Source: Hyphomicrobiales bacterium (GTDB lineage Bacteria; Pseudomonadota; Alphaproteobacteria; Rhizobiales; Beijerinckiaceae). From it: DNA of 31,422 nucleotides. Positions 8,918 to 17,367 of the stretch are shown here, in pieces. Every line of letters starts with the position of its first letter. The first letter of the stretch is position 1. The notes under the pieces are model-generated. The model searched no databases, was not told the origin of the DNA, and saw only the letters and a program-made list of their open reading frames with translations. Location: the NCBI GenBank assembly GCA_900299065.1, contig OMIJ01000218.1, positions 1 through 31,422 on the forward strand. Direction: 5' to 3'. The position numbers were made by a program, and so were the translations under genes.

Positions 8918-8932
8918 AGGAGTCCTGCACTT

Positions 8933-9862
8933 ATGACGCGCTTCCTCATCAATCGCGCGATAACAGCCCTGATTTCCATCCTTGGCGTTATGGTGATAGT
9001 TTTTGTCATCATGCGCCTGTCCGGTGATCCGACACTTCTTCTCGCGCCACAGGGTGCTAGTGCGCAAGATATTGAACGCCTGCGGCATGAATTGGGTTTC
9101 GATCAACCCATTGCTATGCAGTTTTTTCAATATATGTGGATGGTGCTGCATTTTGATTACGGCACATCCTTCGTTCAGCGCATTCCCGTTTTGACCATTA
9201 TTGGCTCGCGACTCCCCTATACTTTGTGGCTTGCTCTCACAGCACTGGCCTTTGCTATCACCATTGGCCTTCTCATCGGCATTGCCAGCGCAGCGCGCCG
9301 CGGTGGCTGGATTGAACGCCTGCTTCTGCCTCTCATTTTGGTTGGACAAAGTCTGCCAACATTTTGGTCTGGTATTTTATTGATCATGCTCTTTTCGGTT
9401 CATCTGGGCTGGCTGCCTTCATCAGGCGCTGATCAGGCAAGCTCCGTCATTCTGCCAGCTCTCGCACTGGGGGCACTCTCCATGGCAACATTCGCTCGCA
9501 TCGCCCGCACTGCTGTGATTGATGAATTATCGAAAGATTATGTGCGCGCCATCAGAGCCAAAGGCATTGGTGAAACCCGCGTCATTCTCACCCATGTTCT
9601 TCGCAATGCCTCTATCCCTGTCATCACCATTGCTGCGATTGAAATTGCCAATCTTCTGGCCGGCTCCGCCATTGTTGAAACAGTCTTTGCCTGGCCGGGG
9701 CTTGGTCAATTAGCCGTGCAGACCATTACCGGGCGCGATTTTCTTGTCGCGCAGGCTTTGGTGCTGATTGCCGCCATCACTTATATTGTTCTCAATTTCA
9801 TTGCCGATCTTCTCTATAGCCTCGTTGATCCGCGCATATGTCTGGGAGCACGAGGGCGATGA
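8933..9862 (+). CDS. ABC transporter permease, DppB/OppB type
   Basis: A 309-residue inner-membrane protein with about six membrane segments. The N-terminus MTRFLINRAITALISILGVM and the periplasmic first loop (LSGDPTLLLAPQGAS...) are typical of the DppB/OppB branch. The EAA coupling loop that contacts the ATPase reads DYVRAIRAKGIGETRVILTH, close to the consensus. The C-terminal DLLYSLVDPRICLGARGR is the classic end of this family. The start at 8933 has an AGGAG ribosome-binding site immediately after the hairpin. Its stop overlaps the next permease start as ATGA. Confidence 0.93.
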   Translation: MTRFLINRAITALISILGVMVIVFVIMRLSGDPTLLLAPQGASAQDIERLRHELGFDQPIAMQFFQYMWMVLHFDYGTSFVQRIPVLTIIGSRLPYTLWLALTALAFAITIGLLIGIASAARRGGWIERLLLPLILVGQSLPTFWSGILLIMLFSVHLGWLPSSGADQASSVILPALALGALSMATFARIARTAVIDELSKDYVRAIRAKGIGETRVILTHVLRNASIPVITIAAIEIANLLAGSAIVETVFAWPGLGQLAVQTITGRDFLVAQALVLIAAITYIVLNFIADLLYSLVDPRICLGARGR

Positions 9863-10719
9863 GGGTAACAAGTCTGTCGCAATGGCTAACCAAGAAAAAA
9901 GCCTGGGGCGTGCTGCCCTTTGCAATTATTCTCTTTGTCTTCATTTTGCTTGCGCTATGCGCGCCACTGATTGCGCCGCTCGATCCGCTCAACCAATCGC
10001 TTCTGGCGCGCCTGAAGCCGCCAGGATTTTTTGCCAATGGCGTGACGCGCTGGCTTGGCTCGGATGAATTGGGCCGTGATCTGTTGAGCCGGGTCATTTA
10101 TGGCACGCGCATTTCGCTTCTGGTCGCTTTACTGTCAGTTTGTGTCTCAGGAAGTGTGGGCACTTTGATCGGCCTGATTGCAGGCTATAGACGCGGCTGG
10201 ACAGAAATTCTGATCATGCGCGCGGTCGATATTATGATGTCCATCCCCGCTATTCTGCTCGCCATTCTCATGGTTGCTGTGTTGGGCCCCAGTGTTACCA
10301 ATCTCGTCATCGTCTTAGGACTGACACGCTGGCCGCGCTATACGCGCATTGCCTATGCGCAAACCCTGGTCGTGGCCAATATGCCCTATGTGACAGCGGC
10401 CCGATTGGCTGGGGCGCGCATGCCGCGCATTTTGTTTCATCATCTCTTGCCCAATATTTTGGCGCCTCTTGTCGTCGTCGCGACTTTGGAATTTGGTCTG
10501 ATGATCCTTTATGAGGCGGGCCTTTCATTTCTCGGCCTTGGCATTCAACCCCCCACGCCCTCGTGGGGCGCAATCATGAATGCGGGCCGTGATTATATTG
10601 CCAGCGCATGGTGGATCACCGTATTCCCTGGCGTCTGTCTGTTTCTGGTCGTCCTATCGGTCAATCTGTTGGGCGATTATCTGCGGGATTATTTTGATCG
10701 GCGCTCAATGACGAGCTGA
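9859..10719 (+). CDS. ABC transporter permease, DppC/OppC type
   Basis: A 286-residue inner-membrane permease. The N-terminal part has one membrane segment and the DppC-type periplasmic stretch ending in WLGSDELGRDLLSRVIYGTR, a near-exact family signature. The EAA loop reads PYVTAARLAGARMPRILFHH, and the end is NLLGDYLRDYFDRR. I set the start at the ATG at 9859, which overlaps the previous stop as ATGA and has GGGAG upstream. An in-frame ATG at 9838 has no ribosome-binding site. It pairs with the DppB-like permease to form the channel. Confidence 0.93.
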   Translation: MRVTSLSQWLTKKKAWGVLPFAIILFVFILLALCAPLIAPLDPLNQSLLARLKPPGFFANGVTRWLGSDELGRDLLSRVIYGTRISLLVALLSVCVSGSVGTLIGLIAGYRRGWTEILIMRAVDIMMSIPAILLAILMVAVLGPSVTNLVIVLGLTRWPRYTRIAYAQTLVVANMPYVTAARLAGARMPRILFHHLLPNILAPLVVVATLEFGLMILYEAGLSFLGLGIQPPTPSWGAIMNAGRDYIASAWWITVFPGVCLFLVVLSVNLLGDYLRDYFDRRSMTS

Positions 10720-10733
10720 CTGCGGGGATGTTC

Positions 10734-11522
10734 ATGAATTTTACGGGTAAGAAAGTCGTGCTCACCGGTGCCTCTGGCGTTTTTGGACGCTGGTTTGCGC
10801 AAGCTTTTGCCAATGAGGGCGCAGAGCTCTGCCTTACTGATCAAGAGGGAACAGATTTTGATGCGCTCATTCGCACCCTGCAAGGCAAGGGACATTTTGG
10901 TCTTGGTGCTGATCTCACCAATGCAGCGGCAGTGGAACAGCTCGCCCAAAAGGTCGAGCAAAAATGGGGTGCACCTGATTATGTAGTGAATAATGCTGGC
11001 GTCTATCCACGCGGCCTGCTGCTCGACATAGATGTAACCGAATGGGATCGCATACTTGATCTGAACCTGCGTGCACCCTTTCTGGTCACCCGCGAAATGG
11101 CTATACGCATGATTGCAGCTAACCGCAAGGGCGCTATCGTCAATATTTCATCTGGCGCAGCTCGCGCTATGCGCAATGGCTCTGTGCCCTATTGCACATC
11201 CAAGACCGCGCTTGAGCGTTTGAGCAAAGGCTTTGCGCTTGAGCTCGCCACCTATGGCATTAGGGTCAATGTGGTTGAGCCGGGCTTTGCCCCGGGTAGC
11301 ACAGTCAGCCCTCTTTCAGAGGCCTATGTCGAACGCATGAAAAGCCGCATTCCTTTGGGACGAACCAGCGAACCTGACGATGCCGCACAGGCTGTGCTCT
11401 ATATGTGCTCGGATGCTGCAAGCTTTATCACAGGCGCTGTACTCTCTGTTGATGGCGGCAATTCCATTGGCAGTTTTGAACCAGGTCCGCTGCGGACCGA
11501 TGATTTGCGTATTGCGCGCTAA
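10734..11522 (+). CDS. SDR-family NAD(P)-dependent oxidoreductase
   Basis: A 262-residue classical short-chain dehydrogenase. The dinucleotide loop is TGASGVFGRW (11-20), with Asp36 after the second strand suggesting NAD(H) preference. NNAG follows at 86-89, and the catalytic residues are Ser140, Tyr153 and Lys157 (YCTSK). The C-terminal signature FITGAVLSVDGGNS is also present. Its substrate is unknown; the position inside an importer operon suggests it oxidises or reduces the imported compound or a product of it. The ATG at 10734 is preferred because GGGGA sits at the right distance, whereas the ATG at 10728 is directly against it. It is 14 bp from the permease stop. Confidence 0.9.
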   Translation: MNFTGKKVVLTGASGVFGRWFAQAFANEGAELCLTDQEGTDFDALIRTLQGKGHFGLGADLTNAAAVEQLAQKVEQKWGAPDYVVNNAGVYPRGLLLDIDVTEWDRILDLNLRAPFLVTREMAIRMIAANRKGAIVNISSGAARAMRNGSVPYCTSKTALERLSKGFALELATYGIRVNVVEPGFAPGSTVSPLSEAYVERMKSRIPLGRTSEPDDAAQAVLYMCSDAASFITGAVLSVDGGNSIGSFEPGPLRTDDLRIAR

Positions 11523-11532
11523 GGAAAAGCAA

Positions 11533-12396
11533 ATGCCCAAAGCTCCCGCCTATATCTGGCCAAAAGGTAAAAAATGCGCCGTCGCTTTCTCTGCCGATGT
11601 CGATGGAGAATCGCCCTGGATATGGCGTCATCGAGGCCAAGCAGAAGGTCCCATTGGCGAGATCGAGCAAAGACGCTTTGGTCCGCGCGTGGGTATTTAT
11701 CGCCTGATGGATCTGCTCGATGAGTTCAAGGTGAACGGCAGTTTCTTTGTGCCGAGCTGGATTGCAGAAACCTATCCCCATCTCTTGCCGGAAATTGCAG
11801 CAAGAGGTTTTGAGCTGGGTGCGCATGGCCATTTTCATGAACGTGTCGATGAAGTCGATCGCGATCACAATGCGCGCATTCTTGATCGCTCACTCGCCAT
11901 TTTTGAACACCAAATTGGTAAACGCCCGCTTGGCTATCGCTCGCCATCCTGGGAGATCACCGCCGATCTGCATGATTTGCTGAAAGAGCGCGGCTTTACT
12001 TATGATAGCTCGCTCATGGGCTATGATCATCCCTATTCTCTGGATGGCCTGACGGAAGTACCCGTACAATGGCTGATCGATGATGCCATTTATTTTCGCT
12101 ATACGGATGCGCAAAGTCGTACACCTGTCGACCCGGCACAGGTTCTCAATTCCTGGATTGAAGAATTTGAAGGGATACGCGAATTTGGCGGCGCTTTCGT
12201 ACTCACCGTTCACCCCTGGATTTCGGGTCGCGGCCAGCGTATTCGCCTGCTGCGCAAGCTCTTCACACATATTCTGCGCCATGAAGATGTCTGGTTCGCC
12301 TCTATAGGCGAGATAGCCAAATGGCATAGAAACAGCACCAATTTTGCTTCTTTTGATACCAAGCTCAAATTAGTTTCCACCAATGTCAATCTCTAG
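11533..12396 (+). CDS. polysaccharide deacetylase (NodB/CE4) family protein, HpPgdA/imidase-like
   Basis: A 287-residue protein with the NodB homology domain. It has the DxD-like SADVDGE (Asp22/Asp24), the metal pair HGHFH (His98 and His102), GYRSPSWEIT (motif 3) and LTVHPWISGR (motif 5). It has no signal peptide. The PKGKKCAVAFSADVDGE start, the absent leader and the full-length single domain resemble the HP0310/HpPgdA and PuuE branch, whose members include cyclic-imide hydrolases and allantoinase-like enzymes rather than wall deacetylases. An AAGGA ribosome-binding site supports the ATG at 11533. The gene lies between permease and ATPase genes, so it probably opens or deacylates the imported compound in the cytoplasm. 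Confidence 0.87.
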   Translation: MPKAPAYIWPKGKKCAVAFSADVDGESPWIWRHRGQAEGPIGEIEQRRFGPRVGIYRLMDLLDEFKVNGSFFVPSWIAETYPHLLPEIAARGFELGAHGHFHERVDEVDRDHNARILDRSLAIFEHQIGKRPLGYRSPSWEITADLHDLLKERGFTYDSSLMGYDHPYSLDGLTEVPVQWLIDDAIYFRYTDAQSRTPVDPAQVLNSWIEEFEGIREFGGAFVLTVHPWISGRGQRIRLLRKLFTHILRHEDVWFASIGEIAKWHRNSTNFASFDTKLKLVSTNVNL

Positions 12397-12399
12397 CCC

Positions 12400-13398
12400 A
12401 TGACTGACAGCATGCACCCCGCCCTTCTTGATGTGACTGGATTGAGCGTCTCTATCGACAATCGCAAAATTGTCGATGGACTCTCTTTCAGCATCAGGCG
12501 TGGTGAAATTTTGGCAATTGTGGGTGAATCAGGATCAGGCAAATCGCTCACACTTCTAGCCTTAGCTCGACTTCTACCTCCCGCAGCGCGATTGAGCGCA
12601 GGATCTGTGATCCTTGAGGGACGAGATCTTGCCGAAGTGAGTGAAGCCGAAATGGGCAATTTCAGAGGCAAAAGCCTCTCATTGATCTTTCAGGAACCCT
12701 CAAGTTCGCTAGATCCACTCATGACCATTGGCAATCAATTGATCGAGGCGGTGCTGGCGCATCATCAAATGGCGCGTAGTCAAGCGCGCGCCAAAGCCAT
12801 TGCCATGCTGCGCGCAGTGGGCATTGCTGATCCTGAGAGACGCATGGATCAATATCCGTTCGAATTTTCAGGCGGTATGTGCCAACGTGTGATGATTGCA
12901 ATGGCATTGATCTGCAATCCGGCTCTGCTTTTGGCTGACGAACCCACAACAGCGCTGGATGTCACCATACAGGCGCAGATTCTTGATCTCATCCGCCAGA
13001 TGCGTAAAGAAACCGGAACTGCAGTCCTGTTAATTACCCATGACATTGGCGTTGTCGCTGAAATGGCCGAGCGCGTTCTTGTCATGTATGCAGGCAAAAT
13101 TGTCGAGGAAGCATTGATCGACGATTTGCTCGATCACCCGCGTCATCCCTATACACAGCTTCTGCTCAAAAGCCTGCCGAGCCTTGAGGGGGAACCCAAG
13201 AGTGAGCTTGCCACTATTGCCGGCAGCGTGCCCGCAGTCGGCCTAATGTTGCCAGGGTGCCGCTTTGCCCCGCGCTGCCCATTGGCAAAAGCCCGCTGCC
13301 ATGCCGAAGAGCCAAATCTTGTAACTGTGGCAGAGGCGCATTCTTCCGCATGCTGGTATAGCGATGATGTGGCCACCCTGGCGGGTGCCCTAACATGA
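12400..13398 (+). CDS. ABC transporter ATP-binding protein, DppD/OppD type
   Basis: A 332-residue ATPase. Walker A is GESGSGKS (42-49), the Q-loop is at Gln98, the signature is FSGGMCQR (157-164), Walker B is LLLADEP (176-182) and the switch His is His214. The C-terminal oligopeptide-transporter extension with the cysteine cluster CRFAPRCPLAKARCHAEEP, which in relatives can hold an iron-sulfur cluster, marks it as DppD/OppD type. It starts 3 bp after the deacetylase stop and overlaps the next ATPase gene by 4 bp (ATGA). It energises the DppB/DppC-type permeases from the cytoplasmic face. Confidence 0.94.
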   Translation: MTDSMHPALLDVTGLSVSIDNRKIVDGLSFSIRRGEILAIVGESGSGKSLTLLALARLLPPAARLSAGSVILEGRDLAEVSEAEMGNFRGKSLSLIFQEPSSSLDPLMTIGNQLIEAVLAHHQMARSQARAKAIAMLRAVGIADPERRMDQYPFEFSGGMCQRVMIAMALICNPALLLADEPTTALDVTIQAQILDLIRQMRKETGTAVLLITHDIGVVAEMAERVLVMYAGKIVEEALIDDLLDHPRHPYTQLLLKSLPSLEGEPKSELATIAGSVPAVGLMLPGCRFAPRCPLAKARCHAEEPNLVTVAEAHSSACWYSDDVATLAGALT

Positions 13399-14372
13399 GC
13401 AATAAATCTCTCCTCAATATCGACAATCTCGCTGTGCATTTTCCTATCGGCGATGGCCTGATGCGACGCGCCAATGGCTATGTGAAAGCTGTTGACGGAG
13501 TAAGCTTCTCCCTCGAAAAGGGCGAGACACTGGGTCTCGTGGGTGAATCAGGCTGCGGCAAATCCACTTTGGGCAATGCCATTCTGCGACTGGTTGAACC
13601 AAGTGCGGGACATATTCTGTTCAAGGGACAAGATCTCGCCGCGCTCAGTCCACAAGCTCTGCGTCAGGCCCGCTTTCATATGCAAATGATCTTTCAAGAT
13701 CCCTATGCCTCCCTTAATCCGCGCATGAGCGTTGGCGCCAGTGTTGGCGAGCCTTTGCTTGTGCATGGACTCTTGAAAGGCGAGGCGCTGCGCGACAGAG
13801 TGATATCTTTATTCGAACGCGTTGGCCTTGGCCGAGAACATATTGATCGCTATCCCCATCAATTCTCAGGTGGTCAGCGACAGAGACTGGTCATTGCGCG
13901 TGCTTTGGCTTTAAACCCAAGCCTGATTGTCTGTGATGAACCTGTATCCGCACTCGATGTTTCTGTGCGGAGCCAAATTCTCAATCTGCTCGTCGAACTT
14001 CAGCGTAGCATGGGCCTCGCCTATCTTTTGATCAGCCATGATCTGTCAGTGGTGCGCCATATCAGTGACCGCGTGGCCGTTATGTATCTTGGTCGCATTG
14101 TTGAAATGGCTGATCGCGACACACTCTATCGCCAACCCTTACATCCCTATACACGCGCGCTGATGAGCGCCATTCCCGATCCCGTCTCACGCGCCAGACG
14201 CAACCGCCAGCGGATCGTATTAAGCGGTGAAGTCCCCAGCCCAAGCAATCCCCCCGCAGGCTGCAATTTCCACTCGCGCTGCCCGATTGCCAAAGACCAG
14301 TGCACTAAAATAGCCCCCATACTAGAGCTTAAATCCAATGGCACACAGGTCGCCTGTCATTTGGTTGAATAA
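13395..14372 (+). CDS. ABC transporter ATP-binding protein, DppF/OppF type
   Basis: A 325-residue ATPase partner. Walker A is GESGCGKST (50-58), the Q-loop is Gln101 in IFQDPYASLNPRM, the signature is FSGGQRQRL and Walker B is LIVCDEPVSALD. The DPYASLNPRM and VCDEPVSALDVSVR runs are typical of DppF/OppF. The C-terminal extension has CNFHSRCPIAKDQC. The ATGA overlap with the previous ATPase gene indicates translational coupling. It ends the seven-gene importer operon and converges on the minus-strand binding-protein gene; I see no clear terminator in the 38 bp between them. Confidence 0.94.
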   Translation: MSNKSLLNIDNLAVHFPIGDGLMRRANGYVKAVDGVSFSLEKGETLGLVGESGCGKSTLGNAILRLVEPSAGHILFKGQDLAALSPQALRQARFHMQMIFQDPYASLNPRMSVGASVGEPLLVHGLLKGEALRDRVISLFERVGLGREHIDRYPHQFSGGQRQRLVIARALALNPSLIVCDEPVSALDVSVRSQILNLLVELQRSMGLAYLLISHDLSVVRHISDRVAVMYLGRIVEMADRDTLYRQPLHPYTRALMSAIPDPVSRARRNRQRIVLSGEVPSPSNPPAGCNFHSRCPIAKDQCTKIAPILELKSNGTQVACHLVE

Positions 14373-14410
14373 ACCATCACATCTGTCCAGAAGATGACAA
14401 GGCAGACGGA

Positions 14411-15523
14411 TTACAAGCCAAGCAATTTTTGCGCCTTCTCATAAGCAGGATCTCTCTGCTCAAGAATGAACTTATAATCATAAGTATCAAGATAATTGCC
14501 GCCGAGCTTAGGTCTTGTGTATTCAGGCGCCCATGTTTGATCAATATCTGTGCGCAAGCTCATCGAATTAATCGCCTTACTGAACAATTGCTGTCCTTCA
14601 CGGGACATCAGCCAATTGATGAAGAGTTTTGCCGCATTGGAATTAGGAGCTTTATTAACAAGACCAACAAAACCAAAGCCGCCACTCAGCACACCCGGAC
14701 CATCAGTAGGAGAGACCCATTCAATCGGATAACCCAAGTTCTGGAAGCGTATGACCTCGCTCTGATCGGGCCCAACCCAGAAGGGCACATTACCAACTGC
14801 CAAAGATTGCGCTGCCTGACGCGGATCACGCGAGATGACTGGCTTTTGGTCAATATAAAGGGATTTCACAAAATCAGGGCCCATGGTCAGATAAAAATAG
14901 CTGATCAGTGAAGCACCGGCACCTGGAATAGAAGGATCTTTAGCAATGAATTTTCCACGCCATTTAGGATCAATCACAGATTTCCAGGTGGTCAGCTCTG
15001 TTGCTGGCAAAATCTTTGTATTGATCGCAAGCACGGGCTGAATGAAGCGCAGGACGCGCGCTACCACACGATTGGGATCGACATACCAGATATGATTATC
15101 TGTCCACCCCTTGCCATCGGTGACTTCCGGATCAACCAAAATAGCCGAGACCGGATCAAGCCAGCCAGACGACAGAAAGCTTTGTAAAGTAGTTTCTGGA
15201 CCGCTGATGAACACATCCAGCAGATATTTACCGGCCGCCCGCTCGGCACGCACACGCGCACCCGATTTGGAACTCCCGCTGCTAATGTAAGACAATTTGA
15301 TACCATAGCGCGACGCAAAGCCGCGCGTCATAGCCTCGCGCACATCATCATTGGGGGGGCCATCAACAATCACACTCCCCTCTTGTTTGGCCGCCTGGAT
15401 GAGCTTTTCGAAAGCTGCCGGATCTCCCGTCTGCGCTTGAGCAGGTAAAGCAAGTGCAGGCACAGAAGCAGCACCAAGCAAAAGCTGGCGACGGTTAAAA
15501 CCAGGCAAGAATGATACAGACAT
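14411..15523 (-). CDS. Fe(III)-type (family 1) ABC transporter substrate-binding protein, copy 1
   Basis: A 370-residue extracellular binding protein with a twin-arginine leader (NRRQLLLGAASVPALALPAQA), so it should be exported folded. The rest resembles the FbpA/PotD-like class II periplasmic proteins named for iron(III) but also used for phosphonates, thiamine and organic acids. It is a clear paralogue of the protein at 19589-20719: both share FVKSLYIDQKPVISRD, AAKLFINWLMS and the ending pattern YLDTY..FILE.RDPA.EKA..LL.L. An AGGGGAG ribosome-binding site precedes the ATG. It stands alone, divergent from the EutA-like gene and with no permease beside it, so it probably feeds the permease at 20738-22519. 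Confidence 0.9.
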   Translation of the reverse strand: MSVSFLPGFNRRQLLLGAASVPALALPAQAQTGDPAAFEKLIQAAKQEGSVIVDGPPNDDVREAMTRGFASRYGIKLSYISSGSSKSGARVRAERAAGKYLLDVFISGPETTLQSFLSSGWLDPVSAILVDPEVTDGKGWTDNHIWYVDPNRVVARVLRFIQPVLAINTKILPATELTTWKSVIDPKWRGKFIAKDPSIPGAGASLISYFYLTMGPDFVKSLYIDQKPVISRDPRQAAQSLAVGNVPFWVGPDQSEVIRFQNLGYPIEWVSPTDGPGVLSGGFGFVGLVNKAPNSNAAKLFINWLMSREGQQLFSKAINSMSLRTDIDQTWAPEYTRPKLGGNYLDTYDYKFILEQRDPAYEKAQKLLGL

Positions 15524-15777
15524 TACTGCTCCCCTATGTATTTATATTTATGAGACCGAGGTCAAAGATAAGACTTTTTAAATTTTATCTCTCTGTGAGC
15601 AGAAGATCAATGGTCGCCGCACTGCACCATCAGAAGAGACGTTACCCGCATTTATAAATCTCCTGAAACAAGAAACTCATTGTATAGCTGAAAGAACGGA
15701 TAAAGCAGACTCGCCCGCACTACTGATTTGAGCAATATGAAACTGGAAATTCGTCTTTTCGGAAATATTTTCTCACT
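15524..15777. promoter_or_regulatory. 254-bp divergent region between binding protein copy 1 and the EutA-like gene
   Basis: This AT-rich stretch must hold promoters for both outward-facing genes. I see AT-rich patches near 15570-15590 and 15650-15665 but no sigma-70 pair or operator that I would defend. No small gene is evident. Confidence 0.4.
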
Positions 15778-17346
15778 ATGAACACTCTGAAAATAGCCTC
15801 GCCAGAGCCTTCCTTCTCTGAGCTGCTCAGCCTAGGCTTAGAGACTGGCTTGGCGTTTCATGATGATCTCGAGCCGCACACACATTTGACTGAGGAAGAA
15901 CAAGCGGCTCTTGCCGATATGATGTGGCGGCTGGATAATGTTGAATTCACAACTGTTGGGATTGACGTTGGCAGCTCAACCTCACATTTGATGTTCTCGC
16001 GCGTTCATTTGCGCCGCAGAAAAAATCATCTGTCCAGTCGCTATGTCGTGGTTAATCGCGAAGTCATCTGGTCTTCACCCGTGCGCTTCACCCCTTTTCT
16101 TGATGATGAAACGATAGATGCGCAAGCCCTCGGCAAATATTTTGCCGAGGCTTATGATGCTGCTGGCATTAAACGTCAAGATGTCGACACAGGCGCAATC
16201 ATCCTTACCGGTGAAGCGGTCAAACGCCGCAATGCCAAAGCCATTGCCGAACTTTTCTCCGAAGAAGGTGGAAAATTTGTCTGCGCAACAGCCGGACATA
16301 GATTGGAATGCGCGCTTGCCGCCCATGGTTCTGGAGCAGTCTCACTCTCTAAAACGCTGAATCGTCCTGTTCTCAATATTGATATTGGGGGTGGGACAAC
16401 AAAATTGGCCCTGTGCTTAGGAGGCCGTGTTTCCTCGGTCTCGGCCATAGCTATTGGCGGCCGCCTCCTTGCACAAGATGATACCGGGAAAATTATCCGG
16501 CTGGATGAACCGGCCCGTCGCATCATCCAAGCCCTTGGTCTTGATTTAGAACTGGGAAAAAAGGCCCAAAAAGAAAATATTCAAAAGCTTGTCCATGAAT
16601 TTGTTCGTCTTCTCATCTCGTGCATTCGTCAGCAGCCCCTTGATGAGCGCGCTCAATCCTTGATGCTAACACAAGAGATTGAAGGCGAGATTGGCTTTGA
16701 ACTTTCCTTTTCCGGCGGCGTTTCAGAATATATTTACGGGCGCGAACATCGTGCCTTTGGCGATCTCGCTCTCCCGATTGCCAATGAGCTTTATGGCGCT
16801 TTGCTTGATCGCGGTTTTACCATTCATGATCCCGGACAAGGAATTCGCGCAACCGCAATTGGCGCATCGCAATTCACCATTCAAGTGAGCGGACGTACAA
16901 TCTACCTCAGCAACAATGAAATTCTCCCTCTTCATAATCTCCCCGTTATACGCCCGGCCTTTATCGAGGAAGATGCTATCAATTCCGTTGCTTTGGCAGA
17001 AGATATTTGCCGCGCCAGGGCGCGCATGGATATAGAGCCGGGCCGCGCCTTGGCCCTTGCTATTGGGTTCTCAGGATCGCCTGAATATCACAGATTGAGA
17101 GCCCTAGCTGAGGGTATTCATCAAGCCTGTGCCGATAAGGCTGGCGAACCACTCGTGCTAATCATTGATAATGATGTAGGCCGCTTATTGGGGCGGCTCA
17201 TTCAGGATGAATTTCCGCTTCATCGCGATCTGGTTTGCATTGATGGAATTGAACTTGGCGAATTTGATTTCATCGACGTCGGGCGCAAAGTGCCTCCGGC
17301 TCAAGTTGTGCCCGTTGTCGTCAAATCTCTTCTATTCAATAGCTAA
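15778..17346 (+). CDS. eutA: ethanolamine ammonia-lyase reactivating factor EutA family protein
   Basis: A 522-residue actin/Hsp70-like ATPase. The phosphate-1 motif is GIDVGSSTSHLMFSR (61-75), the phosphate-2 region is NIDIGGGTTKLALCLGGR (200-217) and the adenosine-side loop is near FSGGVSEYI. ILTGEAVKRRNAKAIAELFS and the final VPVVVKSLLF match what I recall of enterobacterial EutA throughout. EutA releases damaged adenosylcobalamin from ethanolamine ammonia-lyase (EutBC) so a fresh cofactor can bind. The protein has about 50 extra N-terminal residues (acidic, predicted helical) compared with E. coli EutA. No EutBC or other B12 enzyme lies in the window, so its partner is unknown. It converges on the LigB-type gene 21 bp away. 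The ribosome-binding site is weak. Confidence 0.9.
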   Translation: MNTLKIASPEPSFSELLSLGLETGLAFHDDLEPHTHLTEEEQAALADMMWRLDNVEFTTVGIDVGSSTSHLMFSRVHLRRRKNHLSSRYVVVNREVIWSSPVRFTPFLDDETIDAQALGKYFAEAYDAAGIKRQDVDTGAIILTGEAVKRRNAKAIAELFSEEGGKFVCATAGHRLECALAAHGSGAVSLSKTLNRPVLNIDIGGGTTKLALCLGGRVSSVSAIAIGGRLLAQDDTGKIIRLDEPARRIIQALGLDLELGKKAQKENIQKLVHEFVRLLISCIRQQPLDERAQSLMLTQEIEGEIGFELSFSGGVSEYIYGREHRAFGDLALPIANELYGALLDRGFTIHDPGQGIRATAIGASQFTIQVSGRTIYLSNNEILPLHNLPVIRPAFIEEDAINSVALAEDICRARARMDIEPGRALALAIGFSGSPEYHRLRALAEGIHQACADKAGEPLVLIIDNDVGRLLGRLIQDEFPLHRDLVCIDGIELGEFDFIDVGRKVPPAQVVPVVVKSLLFNS

Positions 17347-17367
17347 AGCCAAAATAGCCCCAGCCAA

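Noticed and set aside
14373..14410. Terminator between the converging DppF-type and binding-protein genes
   Set aside because: No stem longer than a few base pairs and no T-run on either strand.
17347..17367. Bidirectional terminator between the EutA-like and LigB-type genes
   Set aside because: The gap is only 21 bp and has no clear stem-loop.
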